The notes: generated by a model from the letters alone, not told the origin. A stretch of 35,251 nt of DNA from Eubacterium sp. AF22-8LB (GCF_003458715.1 NZ_QRVI01000023.1:1-35251), one strand, 5' to 3'; positions 22,891-30,575 are shown, numbered from the stretch's first letter. Translations and numbers: made by a program.

Positions 22891-23769
22891 GTGAGTGTAA
22901 TGAAAATGAATATAGTTGAAGGATATATGCCTTTTAAAGGATTTAAAACGTATTATCGTATTGTGGATGGTGGAGATAAGACTCCGTTGATTTGTTTACA
23001 TGGTGGTCCTGGATCGACACATAATTATTTTGAAGTGTTAGATTGCATTGCCAAGACGGGAAGAAAAGTAATTATGTATGATCAACTTGGTTGTGGTAAA
23101 TCATTTGTGGAAGGTCATGATGAATTGTGGAATCAAGATACGTGGATGGAAGAACTTGAAATGTTGATGGAACATTTAAATATCGAATCTTGTCATTTAT
23201 TGGGACAATCTTGGGGTGGCATGTTAGCAATTGCTTATGCGATTGAAAAGAAAAATAAGAAACTTAAATCATTGATTCTTTCTAGCACACTTTCATCTGC
23301 TTCGTTGTGGGCAAGTGAGCAACATCGTATGATTGGCTTTATGTCTGATGATGAACAACAAGCTATTTTAAGTGAGGATTATGATTCTGAAGCATATCAA
23401 ACAGCGAACGAGCATTATATGCAACTTCATTGTGCAGGTCCATTTGATGAAGCTACACCGGAATGTGTGAAAAGAGAAAAGAAAACAGGGGCTCGTGCTT
23501 ATTTAATTGGCTGGGGACCTAATGAATATACTCCGCTTGGAACTTTGAAGGATTTCGAGTATACAAATCGGCTAAGTGAGATTCATGTTCCATCGTTAAT
23601 TATAAGTGGAACGAATGATTTATGTACGCCATTGGTCGCAAAAACAATGTATGATGGTATAAAAAATGCGAAATGGAACTTAATGTCAGGCTGTCGTCAT
23701 ATGTGTTTTGTGGATGATCATGATACATATTGCGATAATTTAGTGGATTGGTTAGCATCTGTTGAATAA
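22891..23769 (+). CDS. pip: Alpha/beta hydrolase, proline iminopeptidase family (S33)
   Basis: Cytosolic or surface prolyl aminopeptidase that releases N-terminal proline from peptides. Motifs: oxyanion-hole HGGPGSTHNYFE (residues ~35-46), nucleophile elbow GQSWGG (Ser near residue 107), the acid in IISGTNDLCTP and His in GCRHMCFVDD near the C-terminus. The length of 292 matches the family. The start may be the GTG at 22891 or the ATG at 22900, which follows GTGAG; both are weakly supported. It follows the lysozyme without a gap, so it belongs to the same transcript, and a terminator closes the group. It would suit peptide salvage from cell wall or diet. Confidence 0.9.
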   Translation: MSVMKMNIVEGYMPFKGFKTYYRIVDGGDKTPLICLHGGPGSTHNYFEVLDCIAKTGRKVIMYDQLGCGKSFVEGHDELWNQDTWMEELEMLMEHLNIESCHLLGQSWGGMLAIAYAIEKKNKKLKSLILSSTLSSASLWASEQHRMIGFMSDDEQQAILSEDYDSEAYQTANEHYMQLHCAGPFDEATPECVKREKKTGARAYLIGWGPNEYTPLGTLKDFEYTNRLSEIHVPSLIISGTNDLCTPLVAKTMYDGIKNAKWNLMSGCRHMCFVDDHDTYCDNLVDWLASVE

Positions 23770-23784
23770 AACGGATGCTTTTTT
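23755..23784 (+). terminator. Terminator of the MocA-lysozyme-pip operon
   Basis: GCATCTGTT (23755-23763) pairs with AACGGATGC (23770-23778), one T-G pair, 6-nt loop holding the pip stop, then six Ts. Those Ts overlap the -35 box of a putative rpsJ promoter. Confidence 0.85.
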
Positions 23785-23810
23785 ACATGTTTAAAAAAAA
23801 TAGCTATATT
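23782..23810 (+). promoter_or_regulatory. Putative upstream rpsJ promoter P1
   Basis: TTTACA (23782-23787), 17-bp spacer, TATATT (23805-23810). The predicted start is about 23817, giving a leader of ~286 nt before rpsJ. The -35 overlaps the U-tract of the pip terminator. Confidence 0.5.
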
Positions 23811-23833
23811 TATAATGTTTCAAACAAGAAAAA

Positions 23834-23855
23834 TGACCCACTGATATCAGTTGTC
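23834..23855 (+). repeat. Upstream copy of the 22-nt S10-leader element
   Basis: TGACCCACTGA, five variable bases, then GTTGTC; 19 of 22 positions equal the copy at 24018-24039. It includes the perfect palindrome ACTGATATCAGT. It lies about 17 nt after the predicted P1 start. Confidence 0.7.
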
Positions 23856-23958
23856 TTTAGACGCTAAGTGAAATTGATAGAAATCAAAAAAATAAAACAC
23901 AGTGAAACGCGATAAATAAGGGCTTTAAAAGATTTTTTAATTTTTTTTAATTTAGGGG

Positions 23959-23987
23959 TTGAACACATAAAATATATGTGTTAGAAT
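23959..23987 (+). promoter_or_regulatory. Main S10 operon promoter P2
   Basis: TTGAAC (23959-23964), 17-bp spacer, TAGAAT (23982-23987) preceded by TGT, so an extended -10. The predicted start near 23994 gives a ~109-nt leader. The spacer is almost entirely a perfect inverted repeat. Confidence 0.8.
23962..23982. promoter_or_regulatory. Inverted repeat in the S10 promoter spacer
   Basis: AACACATA-AAATA-TATGTGTT has perfect 8-bp arms with a 5-bp centre (21 bp) and fills the space between the -35 and -10 of P2, touching both. It has the shape of a dimeric repressor operator. AT-rich composition makes short repeats common, but 8 perfect pairs in this position are notable. Confidence 0.45.
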
Positions 23988-23993
23988 ACAGGA

Positions 23994-24102
23994 GCTTGCG
24001 ATGAAGTGCGAGGTTGCTGACCCACTGAGAACCGTTGTCATGGGTGTGGCCAGGTAATTCGTATGGAGCATGTTTATCTAGAATAAACGAAAGGAGTTAA
24101 AC
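23994..24102 (+). promoter_or_regulatory. Structured rpsJ (S10 operon) leader
   Basis: The leader after P2 contains a short stem CTTGC/GCGAG (about 23995-24011), the 22-nt element with ACCCA able to pair with TGGGT downstream (24020s with 24040s), a GTGTGGCCAGG segment, and a final stem GTTTAT-CTAGA-ATAAAC just before the AAGGAG ribosome binding site. It resembles GAGGTTGC...GGCCAGGTAATT leaders I associate with Bacillota S10 operons, so feedback control by a ribosomal protein such as L4 is possible, not shown. No intrinsic terminator is evident in it. Confidence 0.6.
24018..24039 (+). repeat. Downstream copy of the 22-nt S10-leader element
   Basis: TGACCCACTGA, five variable bases, GTTGTC; 19 of 22 identical to 23834-23855. 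It lies about 24 nt after the predicted P2 start and is part of the foldable leader. Confidence 0.7.
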
Positions 24103-24414
24103 ATGGCAAAAAATACTATGAGAATTCGCTTAAAGGCGTATGAGCACAGAATCTTAGATGATAGTGCAAAGAAAATTGTCGAAGCTGCGACAAAACACGG
24201 AGCTAAAAAGGTTGTAGGACCAGTTCCATTACCTACTGAAAAACAGGTAGTAACAATTCTTCGTGCGGTTCACAAATACAAAGATTCACGCGAACAATTT
24301 GAAATTCGTACGCACAAGCGTTTGATTGAGATTGTTGCACCAAACAAGGAAACGATCGATTCTTTACAAAGACTTGAACTTCCTAGCGGTGTCGACATCG
24401 AAATTAAACTTTAA
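24103..24414 (+). CDS. rpsJ: 30S ribosomal protein S10
   Basis: First gene of the S10 operon; head protein of the small subunit and, as NusE, part of transcription antitermination complexes. The 103 residues are standard (RIRLKAYEHRILD at the start, RTHKRLIEIVAP near residue 68). The ribosome binding site is AAGGAG. It is preceded by a 333-bp region holding two putative promoters and a duplicated leader element. Confidence 0.98.
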   Translation: MAKNTMRIRLKAYEHRILDDSAKKIVEAATKHGAKKVVGPVPLPTEKQVVTILRAVHKYKDSREQFEIRTHKRLIEIVAPNKETIDSLQRLELPSGVDIEIKL

Positions 24415-24428
24415 TGGAGGTGTCAATG

Positions 24429-25121
24429 ATGAAAGGACTATTAGGAAGAAAATTAGGAATGACACAAGTCTTCACTGAAGATGGTGTATTAATTCCAGTA
24501 ACTGTAGTTGAAGTAACACCAAATGTTGTTTTACAAAAGAAAACAGTGGAAACAGATGGTTACAACGCAGTTCAATTAGGATTTGAAGAAATCAAAGAAA
24601 AACGCACAACTAAAGCAAACATCGGACACTGTAAAAAAGCAAATACAAGTCCAAAGCGTTTCATTAAGGAAGTGCGCGATTGCGACATGGATGTAAATGT
24701 TGGCGATTTAGTTAATGTTGATATCTTTGCTGCAGGAGAAACAGTAGATGTAATCGGTACAAGTAAAGGTAAAGGTTACAATGGTACAATCGTTCGTAAC
24801 AATGCTCACCAAGGTCCAAAAACTCACGGTGGATCTAAGAACATTCGTCACATCGGTTCATTAGCTACAAACGGTATTACTTCACGTCAAGGACGTATTA
24901 TGAAGGGTACTATCATGGCTGGTCAAGAGGGTGGATATACTACTACAAATCAAAACTTGACAGTTATTAAAGTTGATACAGAAAACAACTATATGTTGAT
25001 TAAAGGTAACGTTCCTGGACCTAGAAAAGGTTGCGTAATGGTACGTACTGCTAAAACTAGCAAGGGAGATAAAGAACCTGTTACTTTAGTTGACTATACT
25101 GCAAATAAGGAGGTTCAATAA
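24429..25121 (+). CDS. rplC: 50S ribosomal protein L3
   Basis: Large-subunit protein near the peptidyl-transferase centre and an early assembly protein. I place the start at the ATG at 24429, because MKGLLGRKLGMTQVF is the usual N-terminus and GGAGG lies 7 nt upstream; the in-frame ATGs at 24414 and 24426 are too close to or before that site. This gives 230 residues, a little longer than the ~209 of Bacillus, mostly at the C-terminus (TSKGDKEPVTLVDYTANKEV). The stop overlaps the rplD start (TAATG). Confidence 0.97.
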   Translation: MKGLLGRKLGMTQVFTEDGVLIPVTVVEVTPNVVLQKKTVETDGYNAVQLGFEEIKEKRTTKANIGHCKKANTSPKRFIKEVRDCDMDVNVGDLVNVDIFAAGETVDVIGTSKGKGYNGTIVRNNAHQGPKTHGGSKNIRHIGSLATNGITSRQGRIMKGTIMAGQEGGYTTTNQNLTVIKVDTENNYMLIKGNVPGPRKGCVMVRTAKTSKGDKEPVTLVDYTANKEVQ

Positions 25122-25750
25122 TGGCTACTATCGACGTAATTAACCAAGCTGGTGCAGTTGTTGGTTCAATCGAATTGAACGACGCTGTTTTCGGAATTGA
25201 ACCACACCAACAGGCTATGTATGATGCATTAGTAATGCAAATGGCAAGCCGTCGTCAAGGAACTGCCGACACTAAGGGTCGAAGCGAAGTTTCTGGTGGT
25301 GGACGCAAACCTTACCGTCAAAAAGGTACAGGACGTGCTCGTCAAGGTTCTATCCGTGCTACTCAATTTAGAGGTGGTGGAACAGTATTCGGAGCTACTC
25401 CACGTAACTATGCATACCGCATTAATAAGAAAGTTCGCCGTTTAGCAGTTAAATCTGCTTTGAGCGAAAAAGTTCAAGAAACAGCATTCAGCGTTTTGGA
25501 TAAATTTGAAATTGCTGAACCAAAGACAAAAACATTTGTTTCAATTATTGAAGCTATCCAAGCGCCTAAGAAAACATTGTTTGTTGTTGCTGATAGCGAA
25601 GAAGCAACAAACGTTTACTTATCAGCACGTAACATCGCTGGAGCTACAGTAATGTCTGCTTCTGCAATCAACACTTATGATTTAGTAAATGCAAACAAAG
25701 TTGTTATGACAAGCGCTGCCGTAAAACAAGTTGAGGAGGCATTGGCATAA
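25121..25750 (+). CDS. rplD: 50S ribosomal protein L4
   Basis: Large-subunit assembly protein lining the exit tunnel. The 209 residues include the extended tunnel loop SGGGRKPYRQKGTGRARQG (about residues 57-75). In E. coli L4 also represses the S10 operon; whether that holds here, with its unusual leader, is unknown. It overlaps rplC and rplW by one base at each end, so the three are translationally coupled. Confidence 0.98.
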   Translation: MATIDVINQAGAVVGSIELNDAVFGIEPHQQAMYDALVMQMASRRQGTADTKGRSEVSGGGRKPYRQKGTGRARQGSIRATQFRGGGTVFGATPRNYAYRINKKVRRLAVKSALSEKVQETAFSVLDKFEIAEPKTKTFVSIIEAIQAPKKTLFVVADSEEATNVYLSARNIAGATVMSASAINTYDLVNANKVVMTSAAVKQVEEALA

Positions 25751-26043
25751 TGAAAGATTACAGAGACGTAATTATCCGCCCAATCATCACTGAAGCAACT
25801 ATGAAGATGATGGCTGAAGATAACAAAGTAACTTTTGAAGTAGTTAAGGGTGTTAGTAAAATTGAAATTGCTAAAGCTGTTGAAGCTGCTTTCAATGTAG
25901 AAGTTGTAAAAGTAAATACAATGAACTACAAACCAAAAACAAAACGTGTAGGTCGTTATGTTGGAAAAACAAGCGCTGTACACAAAGCTATTGTAAAAAT
26001 TAAAGAAGGACAAACAATCGAATTGTTCGGTTCTGAAGAATAA
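25750..26043 (+). CDS. rplW: 50S ribosomal protein L23
   Basis: Tunnel-exit protein that docks trigger factor and SRP. The 97 residues carry VIIRPIITEATMKMM at the start and the rRNA-binding loop NTMNYKPKTKRVGRYVG. It starts inside the rplD stop codon (TAATG). A 58-nt gap follows, the longest between rpsJ and adk. Confidence 0.97.
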   Translation: MKDYRDVIIRPIITEATMKMMAEDNKVTFEVVKGVSKIEIAKAVEAAFNVEVVKVNTMNYKPKTKRVGRYVGKTSAVHKAIVKIKEGQTIELFGSEE

Positions 26044-26068
26044 TCAGGGAGAAGACGCTATTTCCTGA
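26044..26068 (+). other. Small hairpin between rplW and rplB
   Basis: TCAGGGA (26044-26050) can pair with TTCCTGA (26062-26068), 7 bp with one G-T, in the 58-nt gap. No T-run follows, so it is not a terminator; it may be an RNA processing or translational element. Confidence 0.35.
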
Positions 26069-26101
26069 ATAAATATTGCGATAAGGAGGAAAATTAAGTT
26101 T

Positions 26102-26935
26102 ATGCCAATTAAGAAGTATAAACCAATGACACCTGGACGTCGTGGAATGACAACTTTGGCTAAAGATGAAATTACAGCATCTAAACCAGAAAAAAGCTTG
26201 TTAGCTCCATTGAAATCAAAAGGTGGAAGAAACAACACAGGACGTATTACTACACGTCACCAAGGTTCTGGACACAAAAGAACATACCGTATCATCGATT
26301 TCAAACGTAACAAAGACAACGTGCCTGCACGTGTTGCTACAATTGAATACGATCCAAACCGCTCAGCAAACATTGCATTGTTAAACTATGCTGATGGTGA
26401 AAAACGTTATATCATCGCTCCAAAAGATTTGAAGGTTGGTATGACAGTTGTATCAGGAACAGAAACAGATATCAAAATTGGTAACTGCTGTGAAATGAGA
26501 AACATGCCTGAAGGTACATTCATTCACAACGTTGAATTGAAACCAGGTAAAGGTGGACAGATGGCTCGTAGTGCTGGATGTTCAGCTCAGATCTTAGGTA
26601 TTGAAGACAAATATGTAACTTTACGTTTATCTTCTGGTGAAGTTCGTAAAGTATTAGCTAACTGCCGTGCTACTGTAGGTACAGTTGGTAATGAAGATTA
26701 CAGCTTAGTTAACTATGGTAAAGCAGGTCGTAACCGTTGGAGAGGTATTCGCCCAACTGTTCGTGGTTCTGTAATGAACCCTAATGATCACCCTCATGGT
26801 GGTGGTGAAGGACGTACACCTATCGGACGTAAATCACCAATGACTCCTTGGGGTAAAAAAGCATTGGGTGTTAAAACTCGTCGTAACAAGAAGGCTAGTA
26901 CAAAATTAATTGTACGTCGTCGTAATGGTAAGTAG
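26102..26935 (+). CDS. rplB: 50S ribosomal protein L2
   Basis: Core large-subunit protein needed for subunit joining and peptidyl transfer. The 277 residues contain RHQGSGHKRTYRIIDFKR near residue 55 and the catalytic-region NPNDHPHGGGEGR near residue 228 with its conserved His. AAGGAGG is 12 nt before the ATG, a longer spacing than elsewhere in the operon; no better in-frame start exists. Confidence 0.98.
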   Translation: MPIKKYKPMTPGRRGMTTLAKDEITASKPEKSLLAPLKSKGGRNNTGRITTRHQGSGHKRTYRIIDFKRNKDNVPARVATIEYDPNRSANIALLNYADGEKRYIIAPKDLKVGMTVVSGTETDIKIGNCCEMRNMPEGTFIHNVELKPGKGGQMARSAGCSAQILGIEDKYVTLRLSSGEVRKVLANCRATVGTVGNEDYSLVNYGKAGRNRWRGIRPTVRGSVMNPNDHPHGGGEGRTPIGRKSPMTPWGKKALGVKTRRNKKASTKLIVRRRNGK

Positions 26936-26953
26936 GCAAGGAGGTAAGATACA

Positions 26954-27229
26954 ATGAGTCGTAGTTTGAAAAAAGGACCTTTCTGTGATGACCATTTGAT
27001 GAAAAAGGTTGTTGCATTAAACGAAGCCGGAAAAAAAGAAGTTATTAAAACTTGGAGCCGTCGTTCTACAATCTTCCCTCAATTTGTTGAACACACATTT
27101 GCCGTTTATAACGGTAAGGAACATGTTCCTGTTTATGTAACAGAAGACATGGTTGGACACAAATTAGGTGAATTCGTTCCAACACGTAAATACACTGGTC
27201 ATGGATCAGATGATAAGAAATCTAGATAG
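26954..27229 (+). CDS. rpsS: 30S ribosomal protein S19
   Basis: Head protein of the 30S subunit, contacting S13 and the A-site finger. The 91 residues show SRSLKKGPFCDDHL at the start, TWSRRSTIFPQFV and GHKLGEFVPTRKYTGH. Spaced 18 nt from rplB and 14 nt from rplV. Confidence 0.98.
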   Translation: MSRSLKKGPFCDDHLMKKVVALNEAGKKEVIKTWSRRSTIFPQFVEHTFAVYNGKEHVPVYVTEDMVGHKLGEFVPTRKYTGHGSDDKKSR

Positions 27230-27243
27230 TAGGAGGAGAAGAA

Positions 27244-27579
27244 ATGGAAGTAAAAGCTACCGCAAAAACTCTACGTATTCAACCTCGTAAAGCAAGACTA
27301 GTCTTAGACTTGATCCGTGGAAAAGACGTAGAAGAAGCAGCTGCTATTTTGAAATTCTTACCTAACAAAGGTGGATACCTTGTTGGTAAAGTATTACACT
27401 CAGCTGTTGCTAACGCAGTTAACAATAACGATTTAGATGAAAGCAAGTTATATGTGAAGGCTTGCTGGGTTGACGAAGGAATTACTTTGAAACGCTTCAT
27501 GCCTCGTGCAAAAGGTAGTGCGAGTGCTATTCACAAACGTACAAGCCACATTACAGTTGTAGTGGCTGAAAAAGAGTAG
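27244..27579 (+). CDS. rplV: 50S ribosomal protein L22
   Basis: Tunnel-wall protein next to L4 and a site of macrolide resistance changes. The 111 residues include RIQPRKARLVLDLIRGK near the start and the tunnel loop FMPRAKGSASAIHKRTSHITVVV near the C-terminus, both standard. Confidence 0.98.
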   Translation: MEVKATAKTLRIQPRKARLVLDLIRGKDVEEAAAILKFLPNKGGYLVGKVLHSAVANAVNNNDLDESKLYVKACWVDEGITLKRFMPRAKGSASAIHKRTSHITVVVAEKE

Positions 27580-27589
27580 GAGGTAAGCT

Positions 27590-28402
27590 ATGGGACAGAA
27601 AGTAAGTCCAATTGGAATGCGTGTCGGAGTCATTCGTGACTGGCAATCAAGATGGTACGCTGACGATAAAGAATTCGGAACATTATTAATGGAAGATGTT
27701 AAGATTCGTGAATTAGTTGAAGCATACTATGCAAAATTATCAAACGAAGCTGTCGACAAACGTAAGGCAGACCCTCAAATCTCTCGTATCGAAATCGAAC
27801 GTACTAAGGGTCGTATGACAGTTATTATCCGTACTGCTCACCCTGGTGTAGTAATCGGTCAAGATGGAAAATCAATCGAAGGATTGAAAAAGAAAGTAGC
27901 TAAAATTGCTTCTGCAAAGAACGTTCAAATTAACGTTGTAGAAGTTGCTAATCCTAACTTAGATGCTCGTTTAGTAGCTCGTTGGATTGCAAATGAATTG
28001 GAAGGACGTAAATCTTTCCGTGCAACTCAGAAGAAAGCTATTCAAAACACTATGCGTGCTGGTGCAAAAGGTATCAAAACTGCTGTATCTGGACGTCTTG
28101 GTGGAGCTGATATGGCACGTACTGAAGGATATTCAGAAGGAGTTGTTCCTTTACATACACTTCGTAGTGATATTGACTATGCTTGGGAAGAAGCTGCGAC
28201 TCAATATGGTCGTCTAGGTGTTAAAGTATGGATCTGCCGTGGTGAAGTATTACCTGGTGAAATGGTTAAAGAACCTGAAGCTCCAAAACAACGCCCAATG
28301 CGTAAAGGAAAAGGACGTCGTCGTCCAGATGCTCGTTCAAACCGTGCCCCTAAAGATGCTGCTAAAAATGCAGCACCTGCAGAAAAAGGAGGTAACGAAT
28401 AA
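27590..28402 (+). CDS. rpsC: 30S ribosomal protein S3 with basic C-terminal extension
   Basis: Shapes the mRNA entry channel and has helicase activity with S4 and S5. The KH domain with its GxxG loop (VVIGQDGKSIEGLKKKV, about residues 85-101) and the C-terminal RLGGADMARTEGYSEG domain are normal. At 270 residues it is about 50 longer than the Bacillus protein: after VLPGEMVKEPE comes a tail of about 45 residues rich in Lys, Arg, Ala and Pro (KGKGRRRPDARSN, KDAAKNAAPAEKGG). Overlaps rplP by one base. Confidence 0.97.
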   Translation: MGQKVSPIGMRVGVIRDWQSRWYADDKEFGTLLMEDVKIRELVEAYYAKLSNEAVDKRKADPQISRIEIERTKGRMTVIIRTAHPGVVIGQDGKSIEGLKKKVAKIASAKNVQINVVEVANPNLDARLVARWIANELEGRKSFRATQKKAIQNTMRAGAKGIKTAVSGRLGGADMARTEGYSEGVVPLHTLRSDIDYAWEEAATQYGRLGVKVWICRGEVLPGEMVKEPEAPKQRPMRKGKGRRRPDARSNRAPKDAAKNAAPAEKGGNE

Positions 28403-28818
28403 TGTTAATGCCTAAACGTACAAAGTATCGTCGTCCTCACCGTTTGAGCTACGAAGGTCGTTCAAAAGCAGGTCGTACAATTGACTTTGGTGAATATGGA
28501 TTGGTTGCTGAATCAGGAAACTATGTAAGTAACCGTCAAATTGAAGCAGCCCGTATTGCTATGACACGTTATATGAAACGTGGAGGAAATGTTTGGATTC
28601 GTATTTTCCCTCACATGGCACGTACTAAAAAACCTCTAGAGGTTCGTATGGGTTCTGGTAAAGGTGCTCCTGAAGGATGGGTAGCAGTAGTTCAACCAGG
28701 ACGTGTAATGTTCGAAGTTGGTGGAGTAAGTGAAGAAGTAGCTCGTGAAGCTTTACGTCTTGCTGCTCACAAATTACCAGTTAAAACTCGTTTTGCTAGA
28801 AAAGGAGAAGTGAAGTAA
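28402..28818 (+). CDS. rplP: 50S ribosomal protein L16
   Basis: Large-subunit protein near the A-site tRNA. The 138 residues start MLMPKRTKYRRPHR, the usual N-terminus, so the first ATG (28402, overlapping the rpsC stop) is right, 9 nt after GGAGG. GSGKGAPEGWVAVVQPG near residue 88 is the family signature. Overlaps rpmC by one base. Confidence 0.98.
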   Translation: MLMPKRTKYRRPHRLSYEGRSKAGRTIDFGEYGLVAESGNYVSNRQIEAARIAMTRYMKRGGNVWIRIFPHMARTKKPLEVRMGSGKGAPEGWVAVVQPGRVMFEVGGVSEEVAREALRLAAHKLPVKTRFARKGEVK

Positions 28819-29018
28819 TGTTAGCTAAAGAAATCCGCGAAAAAACAAATGAAGAGCTTCTTCAGGAAATCGATACGCTTAAAGATGAACTTTTTAACCT
28901 TCGTTTCCAGCAAGCCACAGGACAGTTAGAAAATACAGCTCGTTTAAAAACTGTTAAGAAGACAATTGCTCGTATTAAAACTGTATTGACAGAGCGTGAA
29001 AACGCTGGTCAAGAATAG
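28818..29018 (+). CDS. rpmC: 50S ribosomal protein L29
   Basis: Small helical protein at the tunnel exit beside L23. The 66 residues show EIREKTNEELLQEIDTLKDE and the signature LFNLRFQQATGQLENTARLK. It starts inside the rplP stop codon. Confidence 0.97.
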   Translation: MLAKEIREKTNEELLQEIDTLKDELFNLRFQQATGQLENTARLKTVKKTIARIKTVLTERENAGQE

Positions 29019-29032
29019 GGAGGACGTATCTA

Positions 29033-29290
29033 ATGGAAAGAAACGCTCGTAAAGTATACCGTGGTACAGTTGTGTCTGATAAAATGGACAAAACTATCAC
29101 AGTTATGGTAGAAACTAAAAAAACACACCCATTATATGGTAAACGTGTTAAATATTCTAAAAAATTCAAAGCTCACGATGAAAACAACGAAGCTCGTATC
29201 GGAGATAAAGTAGTAATTATGGAAACTCGTCCATTATCAGCTACAAAACGTTTCCGTTTAGTAGAAATCGTTGAAAAGGCTCGTGGTTAA
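29033..29290 (+). CDS. rpsQ: 30S ribosomal protein S17
   Basis: OB-fold primary binder of 16S rRNA. The 85 residues contain YRGTVVSDKMDKTITVMVE and the signature GDKVVIMETRPLSATKRFRLVEI. Ribosome binding site AGGGAGG. Confidence 0.98.
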   Translation: MERNARKVYRGTVVSDKMDKTITVMVETKKTHPLYGKRVKYSKKFKAHDENNEARIGDKVVIMETRPLSATKRFRLVEIVEKARG

Positions 29291-29308
29291 TACTAGGAGG
29301 AGAAAGCA

Positions 29309-29677
29309 ATGATTCAAAACGAAAGTCGTATGCGCGTTGCTGACAACACTGGAGCTAAAGAAGTTTTAGTTATCCGTTGTTTAGGTGGAAGCGTCAGAAA
29401 ATTTGCAAACATCGGTGATGTCGTTGTATGTGCTGTTAAACAGGCTACTCCTGGTGGATCCGTAAAAAAAGGTGATGTAGTTAAGGCTGTAATCGTACGT
29501 ACACGTCGTGGTGTTCGTCGTGAAAACGGAACTTACATCAAATTTGATGATAACGCTTGTGTAATCATCAAAGACGATAAGACGCCAAAGGGAACTCGTA
29601 TCTTCGGTCCAGTTGCACGTGAATTACGTGACAAAGACTTCATGAAGATCGTATCTCTTGCGCCAGAAGTATTATAG
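29309..29677 (+). CDS. rplN: 50S ribosomal protein L14
   Basis: Forms part of the intersubunit bridges and the factor-binding face. The 122 residues match the family end to end (MIQNESRMRVADNTGAKE; RGVRRENGTYIKFDDNA; GPVARELRDKDFMKIVSLAPEVL). Strong AGGAGG ribosome binding site. Confidence 0.98.
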   Translation: MIQNESRMRVADNTGAKEVLVIRCLGGSVRKFANIGDVVVCAVKQATPGGSVKKGDVVKAVIVRTRRGVRRENGTYIKFDDNACVIIKDDKTPKGTRIFGPVARELRDKDFMKIVSLAPEVL

Positions 29678-29690
29678 GAGGTGTGTCTAA

Positions 29691-30011
29691 GTGAGAATTA
29701 AAAAAGGTGATAAAGTAAAAGTTATTACAGGTGCTTACAAGGGCACAATCGGTGAAGTAAAAGCTGTATTCCCTAAGGAAGACAGAGTTATCGTTGAAGG
29801 TGTTAACATGGTTAAAAAACACTTGAAACCAACTCAAGCAAATCCAGATGGTGGAATTGTTGAAAAAGAAGCTAAAATTCACGTTTCAAATGTAATGCTT
29901 TATGATGAAAAAGCAAAAGTTGCTAGCCGTATTACAACAAAAGTTGAAGTTGTAGATGGTAAAAATGTAAAAACACGCGTCTTCAAAAAGAGCGGTAACG
30001 AAGTGAAGTAG
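29691..30011 (+). CDS. rplX: 50S ribosomal protein L24
   Basis: KOW-domain protein that starts large-subunit assembly. The KOW motif KKGDKVKVITGAYKGTIGEV is at residues 3-22. The start is a GTG at 29691, 8 nt after AGGAGGTG, the only non-ATG start among the ribosomal genes here. Length 106 is normal. Confidence 0.96.
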   Translation: MRIKKGDKVKVITGAYKGTIGEVKAVFPKEDRVIVEGVNMVKKHLKPTQANPDGGIVEKEAKIHVSNVMLYDEKAKVASRITTKVEVVDGKNVKTRVFKKSGNEVK

Positions 30012-30022
30012 GAGGGTAGAAG

Positions 30023-30562
30023 ATGAATCGTTTACAAGATAAATATAAAAACGTAGTTGTCCCTCAAATGATGAAAGATTTCGGATACAAATCTGTCATG
30101 GAAGTACCTCACGTTGAAAAAGTTGTTATTAATATTGGTGTAGGTGATGCTATCACTAACGCTAAATTATTAGACGAAGCTGTTGAAGAATTGGCAGCAA
30201 TTACTGGTCAAGCTCCAGTCGTAACAAAAGCTAAAAAATCAATTGCAAACTTCAAATTACGTGAAGGTATGCCAATTGGATGTAAAGTAACTTTACGTAA
30301 AGAAAAAATGTATGAATTCTTAGATAAGCTATTCAACATTTCATTACCTCGTGTACGTGACTTCCGTGGAGTTAGCGATACTAGCTTCGATGGTCGTGGA
30401 AACTATACATTAGGTATTAAAGAACAAATCATTTTCCCTGAAATTGATTTCGATAAAGTAGACCGTACTCGTGGTATGGACATCGTAATCGTTACATCAG
30501 CGAAAACAAACGAAGAAGCAAAGGCATTATTAACTCAAATGGGTATGCCTTTCAAAAAGTAG
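30023..30562 (+). CDS. rplE: 50S ribosomal protein L5
   Basis: Binds 5S rRNA and contacts the P-site tRNA. The 179 residues include the signature GVGDAITNAKLLDEAVEEL, the TGQAPVVTKAKKSIANFKLREG region and the C-terminal RGMDIVIVTSAKTNEEAKALL. Confidence 0.98.
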   Translation: MNRLQDKYKNVVVPQMMKDFGYKSVMEVPHVEKVVINIGVGDAITNAKLLDEAVEELAAITGQAPVVTKAKKSIANFKLREGMPIGCKVTLRKEKMYEFLDKLFNISLPRVRDFRGVSDTSFDGRGNYTLGIKEQIIFPEIDFDKVDRTRGMDIVIVTSAKTNEEAKALLTQMGMPFKK

Positions 30563-30575
30563 GAGGAGCTTTTAA

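Noticed and set aside
24414..24428. Earlier ATG starts for rplC
   Set aside because: They precede or overlap the GGAGG site; the third ATG gives the standard L3 N-terminus.
26044..26068. Terminator between rplW and rplB
   Set aside because: The stem is only 7 bp and no T-run follows, so it cannot be an intrinsic terminator; kept as a plain hairpin.
27987..28415. Out-of-frame plus-strand reading frames inside rpsC
   Set aside because: They lie entirely within rpsC, which has strong homology, and have no credible starts.
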